From: Firmicutes bacterium UBA3553
Lineage (GTDB): Bacteria > Bacillota > Clostridia > Tissierellales > Sedimentibacteraceae
Length of the DNA: 64,000 nt
Direction: 5' to 3'
NCBI GenBank assembly: GCA_002381185.1
Contig: DFOA01000053.1
Span: 1-64,000, forward strand
The notes under the pieces are model-generated. The model was not told where the DNA came from. It ran no database searches and saw only the letters and a list, made by a program, of their open reading frames with translations. The translations under genes and the position numbers were made by a program. Numbering within the stretch: position 1 is the stretch's first letter; each line of letters begins with the position of its first letter. This document shows, in pieces, positions 8,753 through 18,174 of this stretch.

Positions 8753-9862
8753 TCAATTATTTTGCTTATTAATTTTAATACCAAGCACCAGATAGCGAAT
8801 CACCGGGATTCTCCTTAACAGCTCATAAAGCAGTACAGTAAAGGTCAACTAAATTATCAATGCAAAAAAATAATTCAGCGCCTTTGGGAAGCCTCCATAC
8901 TGATAGACTAAGTAGCAAGCTAGCAGTACAACTAAGTAATGCAATATATAAAAACCGAAGCAAGATTTCGTCATATAGGAAGCAAATGCTGAGGTCTTAT
9001 TGCCCCATGCCTTTCCACAGCCGAGGATTGCGAGAACAGCAGCCCACAAATAGCAGTTGGTTAAAAAACTCGTAAGACACTCTTCTGAACTGTAGCTTAC
9101 GCCAAAGTAGCGAACTGTAAAGGCAGCACCGAGAATTATTGCGGCAATTAACATCCAAATATGAATCTTCTCAATGGAATTTTGAACATCATCGTGTGAG
9201 AAAACAAAGTAGCCTATTAAATAAGCAGTACCGTAGATGCCGAAGCGGTAGGTTGACAGCACAGGCAGATTTAATATCTGTGCTGAGCTCCAAATTAAGA
9301 AAACCAATAATAAGATCATTGCAATATTAATCTTTCTACAAAATACCCATATCTTGTCTTTCTTATCTATCTTTCTAAGCAACACTAATAACACAGAAAA
9401 CAAAAACAGCATTTGGATAAACCATAGTGGTCCGGTACCGGCCATGACGAAAACAGGATAACGAATAAAGTTCGGAATAGAAGCCAGACCCCCTCCAAAC
9501 TTGATATTCAGATATCCGGAAATCCAATGATAAACAAATAATCCAAGAGTGGATGGAACCAGAAGTTTTGTAACTTTGTCTTTCAGGAATTCCCTGTTGC
9601 TCCGTTTTTGCAAAGCATATCTGGCACTTATTCCAGCTATTAAGAAAAGAATTACCATAAACCATGGATAGACAATATAGGAAAAAGTATCAAACGCGCG
9701 TATCCCGGCATCTTTTGCAATTGGGAAAGGCACGCCGACTGTATTATACAAATAACAGACATGATAAATCAGCACCAATATCACCGTTCCCCAACGGATA
9801 TTATCCAAATAGTGTTTTCTATCAGCCTTATAAGCATCTGGGGATTGAACTCCTGCCATCAT
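8753..9862 (-). pseudogene. Membrane acyltransferase (acyltransferase 3 family) with in-frame TAG
   Basis: The frame encodes an integral membrane acyltransferase with the opening RKHYLDNIRWGTVILVLIYHVCYL (conserved R/H region of the family) and about ten hydrophobic spans. Translation stops at a TAG at 8849-8851 after 337 residues. The same frame continues past the TAG for 31 more codons as LTFTVLLYELLRRIPVIRYL and on to a TGA at 8753, which is the expected C-terminal helix of the family. A single GAG-to-TAG change explains this. The truncated protein may be inactive, or the TAG may be a sequencing error. The start codon overlaps the AbrB-like gene stop and has AAGGAGG before it. Confidence 0.75.
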
Positions 9863-10146
9863 TCTTCCTCCTTAACCTGCCTGATTGCTTCAGCAAATTC
9901 TATCGAAGCTTCTTCACCTTCAGGATATAGCTCTTTCGCTTTTCCGCTTAAAATAGCATCGGCAAATTTTTCAAACACCCCATATCGTTCGATAGCAATC
10001 CCCTTTTCGGAATCTGCTAAAAGTAAAAGGGTATCTCCAGGAGAAATATTGAACATTTCCCTGACTTCTTTTGGTATTACTATCTGCCCTTTGGAACCAA
10101 CCTTGACAGAACTCATAAATTTTTCGCTTTTATTTTTTGACATCAT
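9859..10146 (-). CDS. AbrB/MazE/SpoVT-type DNA-binding protein
   Basis: The 95-residue protein has the swapped-hairpin AbrB fold, with KVGSKGQIVIPKEVREMFNI at residues 15-35 and SPGDTLLLLADSEKGIAIER after it. Such proteins bind AT-rich DNA as dimers and act as transition-state regulators or antitoxins. The C-terminal half is acidic and helical (AKELYPEGEEASIEFAEAIR). No toxin gene is next to it; the coupled partner is a membrane acyltransferase whose start overlaps its stop (ATGA). The ATG at 10146 sits behind AAAGGAG. A strong promoter with AT-rich repeats lies upstream and may be autoregulated. Confidence 0.88.
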   Translation of the reverse strand: MMSKNKSEKFMSSVKVGSKGQIVIPKEVREMFNISPGDTLLLLADSEKGIAIERYGVFEKFADAILSGKAKELYPEGEEASIEFAEAIRQVKEEE

Positions 10147-10162
10147 AAATGACAACTCCTTT

Positions 10163-10228
10163 TGTATGCTAAGTATAACTTGTATTACTTATACTACTAA
10201 TCATACTATACTACATTGATTTTGTCAA
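10163..10228 (-). promoter_or_regulatory. Sigma-A promoter with AT-rich repeats for the AbrB-like gene
   Basis: On the minus strand TTGACA (10223-10228) and TATGAT (10200-10205) are 17 bases apart. Downstream of the -10 box lie repeated AGTATAA/TTATACT arms (about 10170-10195). AbrB-type proteins favour such AT-rich repeats, so autoregulation is a reasonable guess. Confidence 0.65.
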
Positions 10229-10375
10229 TACAATAGTCTTTCCAGGAAATGCAGGTTTTAACCACTCTGTCAACTTGTCTCCACTTTGGATGCAACACAG
10301 TGAACAGACAAGAATAACCTTATCCTTTAGCTGTAAAACCTAACTATTCAAGCTGATTTCTCATTGTAACTGACG

Positions 10376-10984
10376 TTATAAAAGTTCTTCAATCCGCTTT
10401 TTTGATTTTTTATCCAATATTTCACCTGACAAGGTATTTAAAATAAATCTTTCTATATCGTCTTTTCTCAGATTTTTTCTAATGATGAGCAGGTTGTTCA
10501 ATATGTCGAGCAATATGGATTTACGCATAGTTTCCTTTACAGCCATAAAATCAAATGAAATAAGAGCTGCCGCAACTTTGTTATTCAGCTCCGGTTTATA
10601 TGTTACTATTTTATCCAATGACTGAATACACTGGCGTATGGTTATAGGTTTTTCATCGTTTAAAAGTCCCAGATATTCGTCAATAGTATCTTCCATACGT
10701 CTTTCAGTATCCCATCTTGCATTCTCAGCAATGAGCATAAGCCCTATACTTCTCTGGTAAGAATTATCGCTTTTGAGCTTGCTGCGTAAGATGTCCCAAT
10801 GGGGATAAACATCGTCAAAAAAAATCGACCGGTTTTGAAGAAGCAGTAAAGCTTGATACCTGATGTCATTGTCTTTTAAAGACAGCCATTCCACAATCCG
10901 GGGAATATCGTCCTTGCTTAACTTCTTCGATTCTTCCTGCAGAGCATTTTTATCAATTAACATCATGCTTTCAATTGTAATCAT
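10376..10984 (-). CDS. HEAT-like alpha-helical repeat protein
   Basis: The 202-residue protein is almost wholly helical and reads as four or five HEAT-like repeats, for example IVEWLSLKDNDIRYQALLLL, SYQRSIGLMLIAENARWDTE and KPITIRQCIQSLDKIVTYKP. There are no cysteines, signal peptide or membrane spans. Such proteins are usually scaffolds; clostridial relatives have sometimes been labelled SufBD-like without evidence. AGGAGGA is placed 6 bases before the ATG. It stands alone between the AbrB-like promoter and the trmO-like gene. The fold call is firmer than any role. Confidence 0.7.
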   Translation of the reverse strand: MITIESMMLIDKNALQEESKKLSKDDIPRIVEWLSLKDNDIRYQALLLLQNRSIFFDDVYPHWDILRSKLKSDNSYQRSIGLMLIAENARWDTERRMEDTIDEYLGLLNDEKPITIRQCIQSLDKIVTYKPELNNKVAAALISFDFMAVKETMRKSILLDILNNLLIIRKNLRKDDIERFILNTLSGEILDKKSKKRIEELL

Positions 10985-11225
10985 GTTTTCCTCCTATATT
11001 AAAAATAATGTGAATTCAGCGTTCTATTTCCTCTATGTCAATAATATAGCATATATAACATGACAACAAGCTGTCATGTTATATAATTTGAAAAAAATTT
11101 TGCTGCAATCCAACGAAAAATATTGCTGAAATTATATTTTTATTATAAATTACAAAAGCATAATTACTAAGAAAGCATTTGACATAATCCTTATTAATTT
11201 AGCTCTAAAAATTTCCAAAAAAAGC
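10985..11225. other. Gene-free AT-rich spacer
   Basis: The interval between the divergent HEAT-like and trmO-like genes is very AT-rich. Apart from the promoter at 11226-11253 I see only a short palindromic AACATGACA/TGTCATGTT near 11055-11085. No frame with a ribosome binding site is present. Confidence 0.4.
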
Positions 11226-11253
11226 TTGAAGTATAAAAACACACTGATATACT
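11226..11253 (+). promoter_or_regulatory. Sigma-A promoter of the trmO-like gene
   Basis: TTGAAG (11226-11231) and TATACT (11248-11253) are 16 bases apart, with the coding start about 40 bases downstream. Confidence 0.6.
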
Positions 11254-11295
11254 GAATATAACGGCGCCGTAAATAAAACAAACAGGAGATTATTT

Positions 11296-11772
11296 ATGGA
11301 ACAATTTACAGTTAATTCAATAGGAAAAGTTCGTGCGGATAATAATGGAATGCGCATAGAACTGGAAAAAGAGTTTGTTGCTGCTCTTACTAATCTTGAG
11401 GGATTCGGTCATATTAACGTCCTCTGGTGGTTTGATCAAAGTGATAATTCAGACTCTCGCTCAAAACTGGTTGAGGAAAGCCCATATAAGGGTTCTCCGG
11501 AAATGTTGGGCACTTTTGCAACGCGTTCACCGGAACGCCCCAACCCGATAGCACTTACTTGTGCATCTGTCACATATATTGATTGTGAAAATGGGATTAT
11601 AGGTTTAGATTTTATTGATGCAGCAGACGGAACTCCGGTTTTGGATATCAAGCCTTACACACCGAGCCTTGACAGGGTGGAACATCCTATTGTTCCAAAA
11701 TGGTGCTCAAGTTGGCCTAAGAATGTTGAGACATCAGGAGATTTTGACTGGAGCACAGTTTTTAACTTCTAA
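11296..11772 (+). CDS. TrmO/TsaA-like SAM-dependent methyltransferase
   Basis: The 158-residue protein is a compact TsaA (YaeB) beta-barrel. It shows SIGKVRADNNGMRIELEKEF at the start, the family block LGTFATRSPERPNPIALTC (residues 72-90) and VLDIKPYTPSLDRVEHPIVP. In E. coli TrmO this domain N6-methylates t6A at position 37 of tRNA-Thr; short stand-alone homologues may act on other substrates. The start follows ACAGGAGA and a promoter lies at 11226. It is monocistronic and ends at a strong terminator. The protein lacks the extra C-terminal domain of E. coli TrmO, so I give no gene symbol. Confidence 0.85.
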   Translation: MEQFTVNSIGKVRADNNGMRIELEKEFVAALTNLEGFGHINVLWWFDQSDNSDSRSKLVEESPYKGSPEMLGTFATRSPERPNPIALTCASVTYIDCENGIIGLDFIDAADGTPVLDIKPYTPSLDRVEHPIVPKWCSSWPKNVETSGDFDWSTVFNF

Positions 11773-11796
11773 ATTCGAATTTTCAAGAATTTTTCA

Positions 11797-11829
11797 AAAG
11801 CCGGGTTTCCCATTTGGAAACCCGGCTTT
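11797..11829. terminator. Strong stem-loop terminator
   Basis: AAAGCCGGGTTTCC (11797-11810) and GGAAACCCGGCTTT (11816-11829) are perfect 14-base arms around a 5-base loop. The stem is flanked by A- and T-rich sequence on both sides. It can end the trmO-like transcript and also the convergent ABC operon. Confidence 0.85.
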
Positions 11830-11917
11830 ATTTAAGATTATTAAAACGTGTTGCTCAAGCTGCGTAATACGTTTAATATTAAGTTTATTTCCGGATGAAA
11901 AGGTTATCGTAGAATCA

Positions 11918-14900
11918 TTACTTTCCCAACATTCCGTATAATTTAGAGTATATCCCGTTATTATTTAATAATTCTTCATGTTTTCCCTGTTCTGCAATTC
12001 TGCCTTTGTCTACTACCAAAATTTGATCTGCCGCTTTTACCGTATTTAGTCTATGGGCTATAACAAGAAGAGTTTTGTCCTTTACCAGTTCTGAGATGGC
12101 TTCTTGTATATAAAATTCATTATCCGCATCAATATTTGCCGTAGCTTCATCCAATATAACTATGGGCGCATCCTTTAAAATACAACGGGCGATGGAAATT
12201 CTTTGTTTTTCTCCTCCCGAAAGACTTGCGCCTCCTTCTCCCACCATAGTATCAAGGCCCTGAGGAAGCTTGTTTATAAACTCATAACATCTTGCCTTTT
12301 TAGCCGCTTCAATAACCTCTTCTTTTGTTGCATTTTTGGATCCCATTTTTATATTATTATAAATAGTATCTTGAAATAAATAATTTCTTTGGAAAACCAT
12401 ACTGATGTCTTCCATAAGTGCTGCAAGGGCAAAATCCTTAATGTTTATTCCTCTGACCTTTATAGCTCCCCTATCTATATCCCAAAACCTTGGGATCAAA
12501 TTGGCAATAGTGGATTTCCCTCCTCCAGAAGGCCCTACCAGTGCCGTCATGGACTTAGGATACAACTTTAGATTGATGTCTTTTAAAACGTCTTTTTCTT
12601 CATATCCGAAATACACATTATTAAATTCCACCTCAGGTTCATTATGATCTAATTCCGGCATCAGGGAATTTCCGTCCTGCTCTAGTTCTTTCACCCCCAA
12701 GAGTTCATTTATCCTGTCTAAGCATTTGTCCATTATTATCATTATATTAATGTCACCGGCAAGTGCCTTCAAGGGTGTAAAAAAGTCGAACACAAACAGT
12801 AATACTCCAATTAAATACGCTCCCGGAATTACTCCTGCTTTATAAAGATAAATTGATGCCGCGAATATAATTGAAGTAGAAACCGCCGCCAAAAGGTATA
12901 TTTTCAGCATCCAGCCTCCGACTTCAGTCTCTAAACCAATGGCGGAGTCCCTGCTGTCTTTAAAAGCATTTCTCACCGATTTGGATTCGGAACCCATTAA
13001 ATTGAAGCTTCTCATAACAGGCATACCTTCTATAAATGATATAACAGAATCCGTCAATTTTTCATTTTGCTTTTGCCTGATAAATGATTGCTCATTCATG
13101 GATTTGCTCATTTTTTGCACGATAATGTAAAAAAACACTATGGCAGTAAACGTAATGATTCCCAATCTGTAATCCAAAGAAAACATGAATATATTCATTA
13201 ATACGGTTCCGATAATATAGCTGGTTATAACTGCTATTTTGCTCATTACATTTTCTTCTATAAACAGCATATCGCTGCTTAATACCGAGCTTATTTTGCC
13301 TATATTCCCCTCTGTAAAATAGCCCATGGGAATTTTCCTGAAGTGATCTCCCAGTTGTATCCGTGAATCGGCAAATATCATATAACCTGCCGCACTTTGA
13401 AGTCTGTCGGACAAATAGTGCACAGTAATTTGCAGAACAGCAGTAATTATCATAATTATAAATAATTTTATGCAGTCTCCGGAGCTCATATCTTTTTCCA
13501 TTATTTTAACAAATGTAAAAAACGCATACATTATAGGCATTTTTTGAAGTGTCGACTCCATAAAGGCAAATATAAAGGACACTCTTATCCTGTTTCTATA
13601 TTTACCTGATAAGCTCACAATTCTTTTTATCAGTTCAGTTCCCATATTTTTCTCCTTTGGGTTCCATTTTTCACTTTTTATTGCTGCGTTCCAGAGCTTT
13701 TTATATATTTCGCTGCGGTTTATCAAATCATCATGCTTTCCTTCCGAATCTATTTTTCCGTCCTTCATCACGTAAATTTTATCGGCGCCGGATATTGTCT
13801 TTAATCTATGAGCAATAACAATTAGAGTTTTTTCTTTCACCGCTTCTCTGATTGCCTTATTCATAAGCTCTTCATTTTTTGAATCAATAAATGAGGTAGC
13901 CTCATCCAATACTACAACAGGTGCGTTTTTTAACAGTGCCCTGGCTAAGCAAATCCTCTGCTTTTCTCCCCCTGAAAGCTTATTGCCCGCACCTCCGACT
14001 ATAGTATTGTACCCTTGGGGCAGGCTTTCGATAATATCCATGCATTGGGCCTTTTTTGCAGCTGACAGCACCTCCTCGTCTGTTGCCCCGGGGTTTCCTA
14101 TTCTGATATTCTCTAAAACAGATATATTGAATAAATAGTTATCCTGAGAAACATAAGAAATAAGACTTCCAAGGGTTTCCAGGCTGAAGCTGCGGATATC
14201 CTGCCCCCCTATTGTAATGCCGCCTGACAACACATCATAGTAATGAACCAGAAGCTTTGCCAGGGTACTCTTGCCGCTTCCTGATTCTCCCACTAAAGCA
14301 GTTATCTCTTTTTCTTTAGCTTCTAACGAAAGGTCCTTTATGACCTCCTCATCTTCATATGCAAAAGAAATATTGTCGAACCTAATATCATAGTTTTTAC
14401 CTCTAAAATCCTCAGAGCCTGCTTCAATGGGTTTTTGATCCATTATTTTCTCAAGGCTTTCTATTTTATAATTTAATTGGGTCAACGCAGGCATAAAGGA
14501 TACAAGCCTTAAAAGCGGTATTCCTATGCCTGATGAAAGGCAAAAAATCAGGATTAGGTCTGAAAGCCCTGCCATTCCGTTAATTACCATGTACGCTCCT
14601 GCAGGCAGCATCACTACGGCGGTGGCGGGTATAAGCACCGTATAGGCCGACATCGAAGGCCAGCATGCCTTGAACCATGAAATTGTCTGGTCTCTGTAAT
14701 TTAATATATCATCCTTGTATCTCCCGAAATATTCTCCTCCCTGGTTGAATACTTTAACTACCTCCATTCCGTTTATATACTCAATAATCGTATTGTTCAT
14801 TTTTATGCCAGCATTATAATAGGCAGCCATCCTGCTCTTACCTATATTAAACATAGCAAAGAAAGCTATTAATCCAAAGGGCATTGCAACCAGCGAAAGC

Positions 14901-15379
14901 AATGTTAATCTCCAATCCACAAATGACATTGAAATTATAACCAATGCCGGTATCATAAAATTGGCAATTCCCTCAGGTATTGCGTGTGCCAGAAGAATTT
15001 CAATACTTTCTATATCATCTGTAAAAATCTTTTTAAGACCTCCTACCCCAATGCCCTGAACATAGCCAAGTGGTAATTTCTCAAGCTTTTCCTGCAATGA
15101 TACTCTTATTTTGTGTAAAATATTATACGCTGCCACATGGGAATTACTTAACCCTTTCATATAGAAAAATGCCTGCAGCACAAGAGATAATATTACTGCC
15201 GCTACCCTGACTAATATATAATCCATATCCAATTCTTTAAATTCCGTTATTTTTACTATGATTTGATAACTCATAAAAAATGGTATTATCCCTAATGCCA
15301 CAGATAAAAAACATTGCAGTATCGATAAATAAATTCTGTTCTTATGATTACCGGCATATTGCATTATTTTATTAAACAT
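11918..15379 (-). CDS. Single-chain double ABC transporter (YbtPQ/IrtAB type), TMD-NBD-TMD-NBD
   Basis: The 1153-residue chain holds two complete half-transporters of about 578 and 575 residues. The first has six spans and an ATPase with GESGSGKST (about residue 365), LSGGEKQR and VVVLDEATS. The second repeats this with GPSGGGKST, LSGGEKQR and IVILDEATANID. Exporter-fold pairs of this type import ferric siderophores in Yersinia (YbtP/YbtQ) and mycobacteria (IrtA/IrtB). The Fur-controlled operon supports that role. I placed the start at 15379, behind AAGGAG, overlapping the preceding ATPase gene by 8 bases. A perfect AAAGGAG stands 6 bases before an in-frame ATG at 13645, exactly where the second half begins, so the second half may also be made separately. 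Confidence 0.88.
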   Translation of the reverse strand: MFNKIMQYAGNHKNRIYLSILQCFLSVALGIIPFFMSYQIIVKITEFKELDMDYILVRVAAVILSLVLQAFFYMKGLSNSHVAAYNILHKIRVSLQEKLEKLPLGYVQGIGVGGLKKIFTDDIESIEILLAHAIPEGIANFMIPALVIISMSFVDWRLTLLSLVAMPFGLIAFFAMFNIGKSRMAAYYNAGIKMNNTIIEYINGMEVVKVFNQGGEYFGRYKDDILNYRDQTISWFKACWPSMSAYTVLIPATAVVMLPAGAYMVINGMAGLSDLILIFCLSSGIGIPLLRLVSFMPALTQLNYKIESLEKIMDQKPIEAGSEDFRGKNYDIRFDNISFAYEDEEVIKDLSLEAKEKEITALVGESGSGKSTLAKLLVHYYDVLSGGITIGGQDIRSFSLETLGSLISYVSQDNYLFNISVLENIRIGNPGATDEEVLSAAKKAQCMDIIESLPQGYNTIVGGAGNKLSGGEKQRICLARALLKNAPVVVLDEATSFIDSKNEELMNKAIREAVKEKTLIVIAHRLKTISGADKIYVMKDGKIDSEGKHDDLINRSEIYKKLWNAAIKSEKWNPKEKNMGTELIKRIVSLSGKYRNRIRVSFIFAFMESTLQKMPIMYAFFTFVKIMEKDMSSGDCIKLFIIMIITAVLQITVHYLSDRLQSAAGYMIFADSRIQLGDHFRKIPMGYFTEGNIGKISSVLSSDMLFIEENVMSKIAVITSYIIGTVLMNIFMFSLDYRLGIITFTAIVFFYIIVQKMSKSMNEQSFIRQKQNEKLTDSVISFIEGMPVMRSFNLMGSESKSVRNAFKDSRDSAIGLETEVGGWMLKIYLLAAVSTSIIFAASIYLYKAGVIPGAYLIGVLLFVFDFFTPLKALAGDINIMIIMDKCLDRINELLGVKELEQDGNSLMPELDHNEPEVEFNNVYFGYEEKDVLKDINLKLYPKSMTALVGPSGGGKSTIANLIPRFWDIDRGAIKVRGINIKDFALAALMEDISMVFQRNYLFQDTIYNNIKMGSKNATKEEVIEAAKKARCYEFINKLPQGLDTMVGEGGASLSGGEKQRISIARCILKDAPIVILDEATANIDADNEFYIQEAISELVKDKTLLVIAHRLNTVKAADQILVVDKGRIAEQGKHEELLNNNGIYSKLYGMLGK
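13643..13658 (-). promoter_or_regulatory. Internal ribosome binding site inside the fused ABC gene
   Basis: On the minus strand AAAGGAG (13652-13658), six bases, then ATG (13645-13643) begins MGTELIKRIVSL, the natural N-terminus of the second half-transporter. The site looks like the relic, or the still working start, of a separate second gene. Confidence 0.65.
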
Positions 15380-16832
15380 CTTGGTCTCCTTCATATTTTG
15401 TACATGGAAGAATATAGTCAACTAACTGAAAAATAACTTCCATATCATGAGTAATTACAAAAATAATATTTTCTTCAGATGAAATCTTTTTTATTTCAGC
15501 ACAAAAGCTTTCTAAGGATTCCCTGTCCAGCCCTGATGTGGGTTCGTCAAATACTATGATTTCCTTGTTTGACAGAAGTGCCGAAGCAACAGCCGCCCTC
15601 TGTTTTTCTCCTCCCGAAAGGGACGCGGGATGTCGGCTTTCCAAAGACCCCAGACCCAGTTTTTTTAAAACCGTTTCAGCTTCTTCCTTAGAAGCATCTG
15701 CTCCTAAAAGAACTTCATCAATCAAAGTGTTTGAAAATAATTGCTGATTGACATCCTGCATTACCATGAAGCCTTTTTTATTCAGTTTCTTTTTATTTAA
15801 CTTGTCTTCATTCCACTTTATGGTTCCCTTGTAATTTAAAAATCCTAAAATAACGTTGGCTAAGGTGCTTTTGCCTGCCCCGTTAGGACCTATTATACCT
15901 ACTATGCTCCCGCCTTCAAATTTAAGCTTTGGAATATTTAAAATTTTGTTTTTTTCATAAGATAACGATAAATTTTCCAAAATTAATTGCGGTGCATTTT
16001 CTTTCGGGGTCTTATTGCTTATTTTGCATAATTCCCAGCTCTTGCCCCTGATTATATTCTCCAGTCTTTCATGAGGTCCAGTCATATCCATGCTTCTTAA
16101 TCCAAGCTTTGAAAGCTCTTCTTCTGTTTTATTGTAAATTTCACCAAAAGAATATATTTCGCTGATTCTTCCTTCCCGTAAATAGATAAATCTGTCCGCT
16201 AAATCCTTTAGCCAGTACAGCCTGTGTTCCGACAACACAATTGTAAATCCCAATGATTTAAGATTTAATAAGATTAATTTTAATTTTTCAATAGAATCTC
16301 TGTCTAAATTTGAAGTAGGCTCGTCCAGGACTAAAATTTCAGGATGCATGGAAATAATTGAGCCGCAGGCTATTCTTTGCTTCTCCCCTCCGGACAGTTC
16401 AAAAATATCTCTGTTTATTAAAGATTCCAAATCCAAATCTGTTACTGTTTTTTTAGCTCTGTTCAGAATTTCGCTTCTGGTTAAGTTCAAATTTTCACAG
16501 CCGAATACCAGTTCATTTGAAGTATCCAAATTGAAAAATTGAGATTTGGGATTTTGAAAAACCGTTCCTACATTCATTCCGATTTCACTGATAGTTTTAC
16601 CCTGTATGGAGTTTCCGAATATTTTTATCTCTCCTTTTAATTCATAGACACTGTAAAATTCCGGAATCAATCCGTTTATTATTCTTGTTACGGTAGTTTT
16701 CCCGCACCCGCTGGACCCGCATAACACTATAAATTCACCTTGTTCCACATTCAGCGATATATTCTCCAGAATTGGCTTTTGGTTTTCACAGTATCTGACA
16801 GAGATATTTTGAAGTTCAATTGCACTCACCAT
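15372..16832 (-). CDS. ECF transporter double ATPase (fused EcfA-EcfA' type)
   Basis: The 486-residue protein has two ATP-binding cassettes in one chain. The first has GSSGCGKTT at 39-47, LSGGEKQR near 156 and ILVLDEPTSNLD; the second has GPNGAGKS at 325-332, LSGGEKQR and IIVFDEPTSGLD. Both have the Q-loop and SEHR or THDME switch residues of CbiO/EcfA proteins. The protein should power the membrane pair EcfT plus S component encoded just upstream. Its ATG overlaps the EcfT stop and follows AAGGGAGG; its own end overlaps the double ABC gene. The overlaps imply translational coupling across the operon. Confidence 0.9.
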   Translation of the reverse strand: MVSAIELQNISVRYCENQKPILENISLNVEQGEFIVLCGSSGCGKTTVTRIINGLIPEFYSVYELKGEIKIFGNSIQGKTISEIGMNVGTVFQNPKSQFFNLDTSNELVFGCENLNLTRSEILNRAKKTVTDLDLESLINRDIFELSGGEKQRIACGSIISMHPEILVLDEPTSNLDRDSIEKLKLILLNLKSLGFTIVLSEHRLYWLKDLADRFIYLREGRISEIYSFGEIYNKTEEELSKLGLRSMDMTGPHERLENIIRGKSWELCKISNKTPKENAPQLILENLSLSYEKNKILNIPKLKFEGGSIVGIIGPNGAGKSTLANVILGFLNYKGTIKWNEDKLNKKKLNKKGFMVMQDVNQQLFSNTLIDEVLLGADASKEEAETVLKKLGLGSLESRHPASLSGGEKQRAAVASALLSNKEIIVFDEPTSGLDRESLESFCAEIKKISSEENIIFVITHDMEVIFQLVDYILPCTKYEGDQDV

Positions 16833-17563
16833 AAAAAGCCTCCCTTAAGCAGTACGAGAATTGCTGCCATAGATGCAATAATTGACATATCCGAAAAATT
16901 AATCTTGGATTCAACTATTGTTGTTCTTTTTCTGTCTACATCTAATCCTCTTGTCATAGCCGCAGCGGCTAGTTCTTCCATAACCTTTCCCGATGAAATC
17001 AACATAGGCACTACCAATCTTTCTATTGAAATTACAGGATGTTTTATAAAATAAACCGGTCCGATTTTAATATTTCGGAAAACCAAAGCTTTTTTAATAT
17101 TTCTCAACTGCTCCCTCAAAGTCGGAATGAATCTTAACATAACTACAAAAGAAACAGAAAAAGCATCAGGAATTCTCAGTTTTTTAAAATCTGCCAAATA
17201 CTCGCTTGCTGCGGTTTTTTCCGCTAAAATATAGTATAGAACTACCGTAGGCAGAAAAATCCTTATTATGTTAAATATAACTATAGCCGGTAAAAATTTT
17301 TCTGTGATATGTGTAATATCAGCAGCAATTTCAAATATTATTGAACCGGTAAATATTATTGTGAATTTCCAAAAATTCCTCCAGGATTTTGCATTTAATA
17401 AAAATAAAGATGCTAAAATTCCTATTAAGAGCTCTGCTGATAATAATCTCACTTTTAACATGACAACTGAAGATATTATAAAAGCTATGATTTTCGTAAT
17501 TGGTGAAACATCTAAAAATGAATCTGCTTTAAAGCGAAATTCCATATCCTTAGCCTTTAGCAT
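16826..17563 (-). CDS. ECF transporter transmembrane component EcfT
   Basis: The protein (about 245 residues) is the EcfT/CbiQ type coupling subunit. It has several spans in the first two thirds (ITKIIAFIISSVVMLKVRLL and onward) and the EcfT coupling helices, with MLRFIPTLREQLRNIKKALV and the Ala-rich AAAAMTRGLDVDRKR, which contact the ATPase. I prefer the ATG at 17563, preceded by GCAGGA; a TTG at 17587 opens the frame earlier. It lies between the S component and the double ATPase and overlaps the latter by 7 bases. Confidence 0.85.
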   Translation of the reverse strand: MLKAKDMEFRFKADSFLDVSPITKIIAFIISSVVMLKVRLLSAELLIGILASLFLLNAKSWRNFWKFTIIFTGSIIFEIAADITHITEKFLPAIVIFNIIRIFLPTVVLYYILAEKTAASEYLADFKKLRIPDAFSVSFVVMLRFIPTLREQLRNIKKALVFRNIKIGPVYFIKHPVISIERLVVPMLISSGKVMEELAAAAMTRGLDVDRKRTTIVESKINFSDMSIIASMAAILVLLKGGFLW

Positions 17564-17564
17564 A

Positions 17565-18143
17565 TTAAATAATTCCTGCCCGTTCAAAATGTTTTTTATT
17601 TAATTTATATCCCAGCTTCGCACCTAAAAAGCCTCCGATTAACGCTAAGGCAACAAGTGCTATAAAAATCCAATTTGGCGCTAATGCCTCTAATTTATCC
17701 ACATATACTTGTCCGTAATATTCACCTGTAGCCTTGAAAAATTCTTCCCGCGCGAAAAACAAAAGGCTGAAGGGGCCGGTAACGCTGATATTATAAACAG
17801 CATAGGCTGCTGTGCTCCTTGCTTTTAAATTCTGGCCCTTACCTCCCATGATAATCTCCGCTGTGATGCCCGCTATAACTGAAATCACAAGCGGGAAAAA
17901 AGAAGTGGATGACATGATAAGACCTGCTAAAACCGCAAGAATAATAACCGCTCCTTTTTTTGGAACCTTAGAAATGTATAATGTAAAAACCGGTCCCTCT
18001 ACAATTCCGATAATCAAAGGAACCATTAAAAAAGTTACCGGATTAAAACTCAGCAGCATAACAACCCCTAACAAGATAACCAGGTATAAAGCTGCAAATG
18101 CTCCTGCAAAAATATAATCCTTAGTATTCATTTTCTTATTCAT
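17565..18143 (-). CDS. ECF transporter S component, MptD/Trep_Strep type
   Basis: This 192-residue membrane protein has six predicted spans and opens with MNTKDYIFAGAFAALYLVIL, typical of the Trep_Strep (TIGR02185) group of substrate-binding ECF subunits. It also contains KARSTAAYAVYNISVTGPFS and an AGxxGxxxGYKLNKKHFERAG-like end. Substrates of this subgroup are mostly unknown. Being the first gene after a Fur-box promoter suggests an iron-linked substrate, such as heme, a siderophore or another metal chelate. GGGAGGT precedes the ATG. It starts the four-gene operon. Confidence 0.87.
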   Translation of the reverse strand: MNKKMNTKDYIFAGAFAALYLVILLGVVMLLSFNPVTFLMVPLIIGIVEGPVFTLYISKVPKKGAVIILAVLAGLIMSSTSFFPLVISVIAGITAEIIMGGKGQNLKARSTAAYAVYNISVTGPFSLLFFAREEFFKATGEYYGQVYVDKLEALAPNWIFIALVALALIGGFLGAKLGYKLNKKHFERAGII

Positions 18144-18174
18144 AGATACCTCCCAAATATTTTAATATGTCAGG

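Noticed and set aside
8849..8851. Pyrrolysine codon
   Set aside because: The acyltransferase family has no known pyrrolysine, homologues have a normal residue there, and no other in-frame TAG supports recoding.
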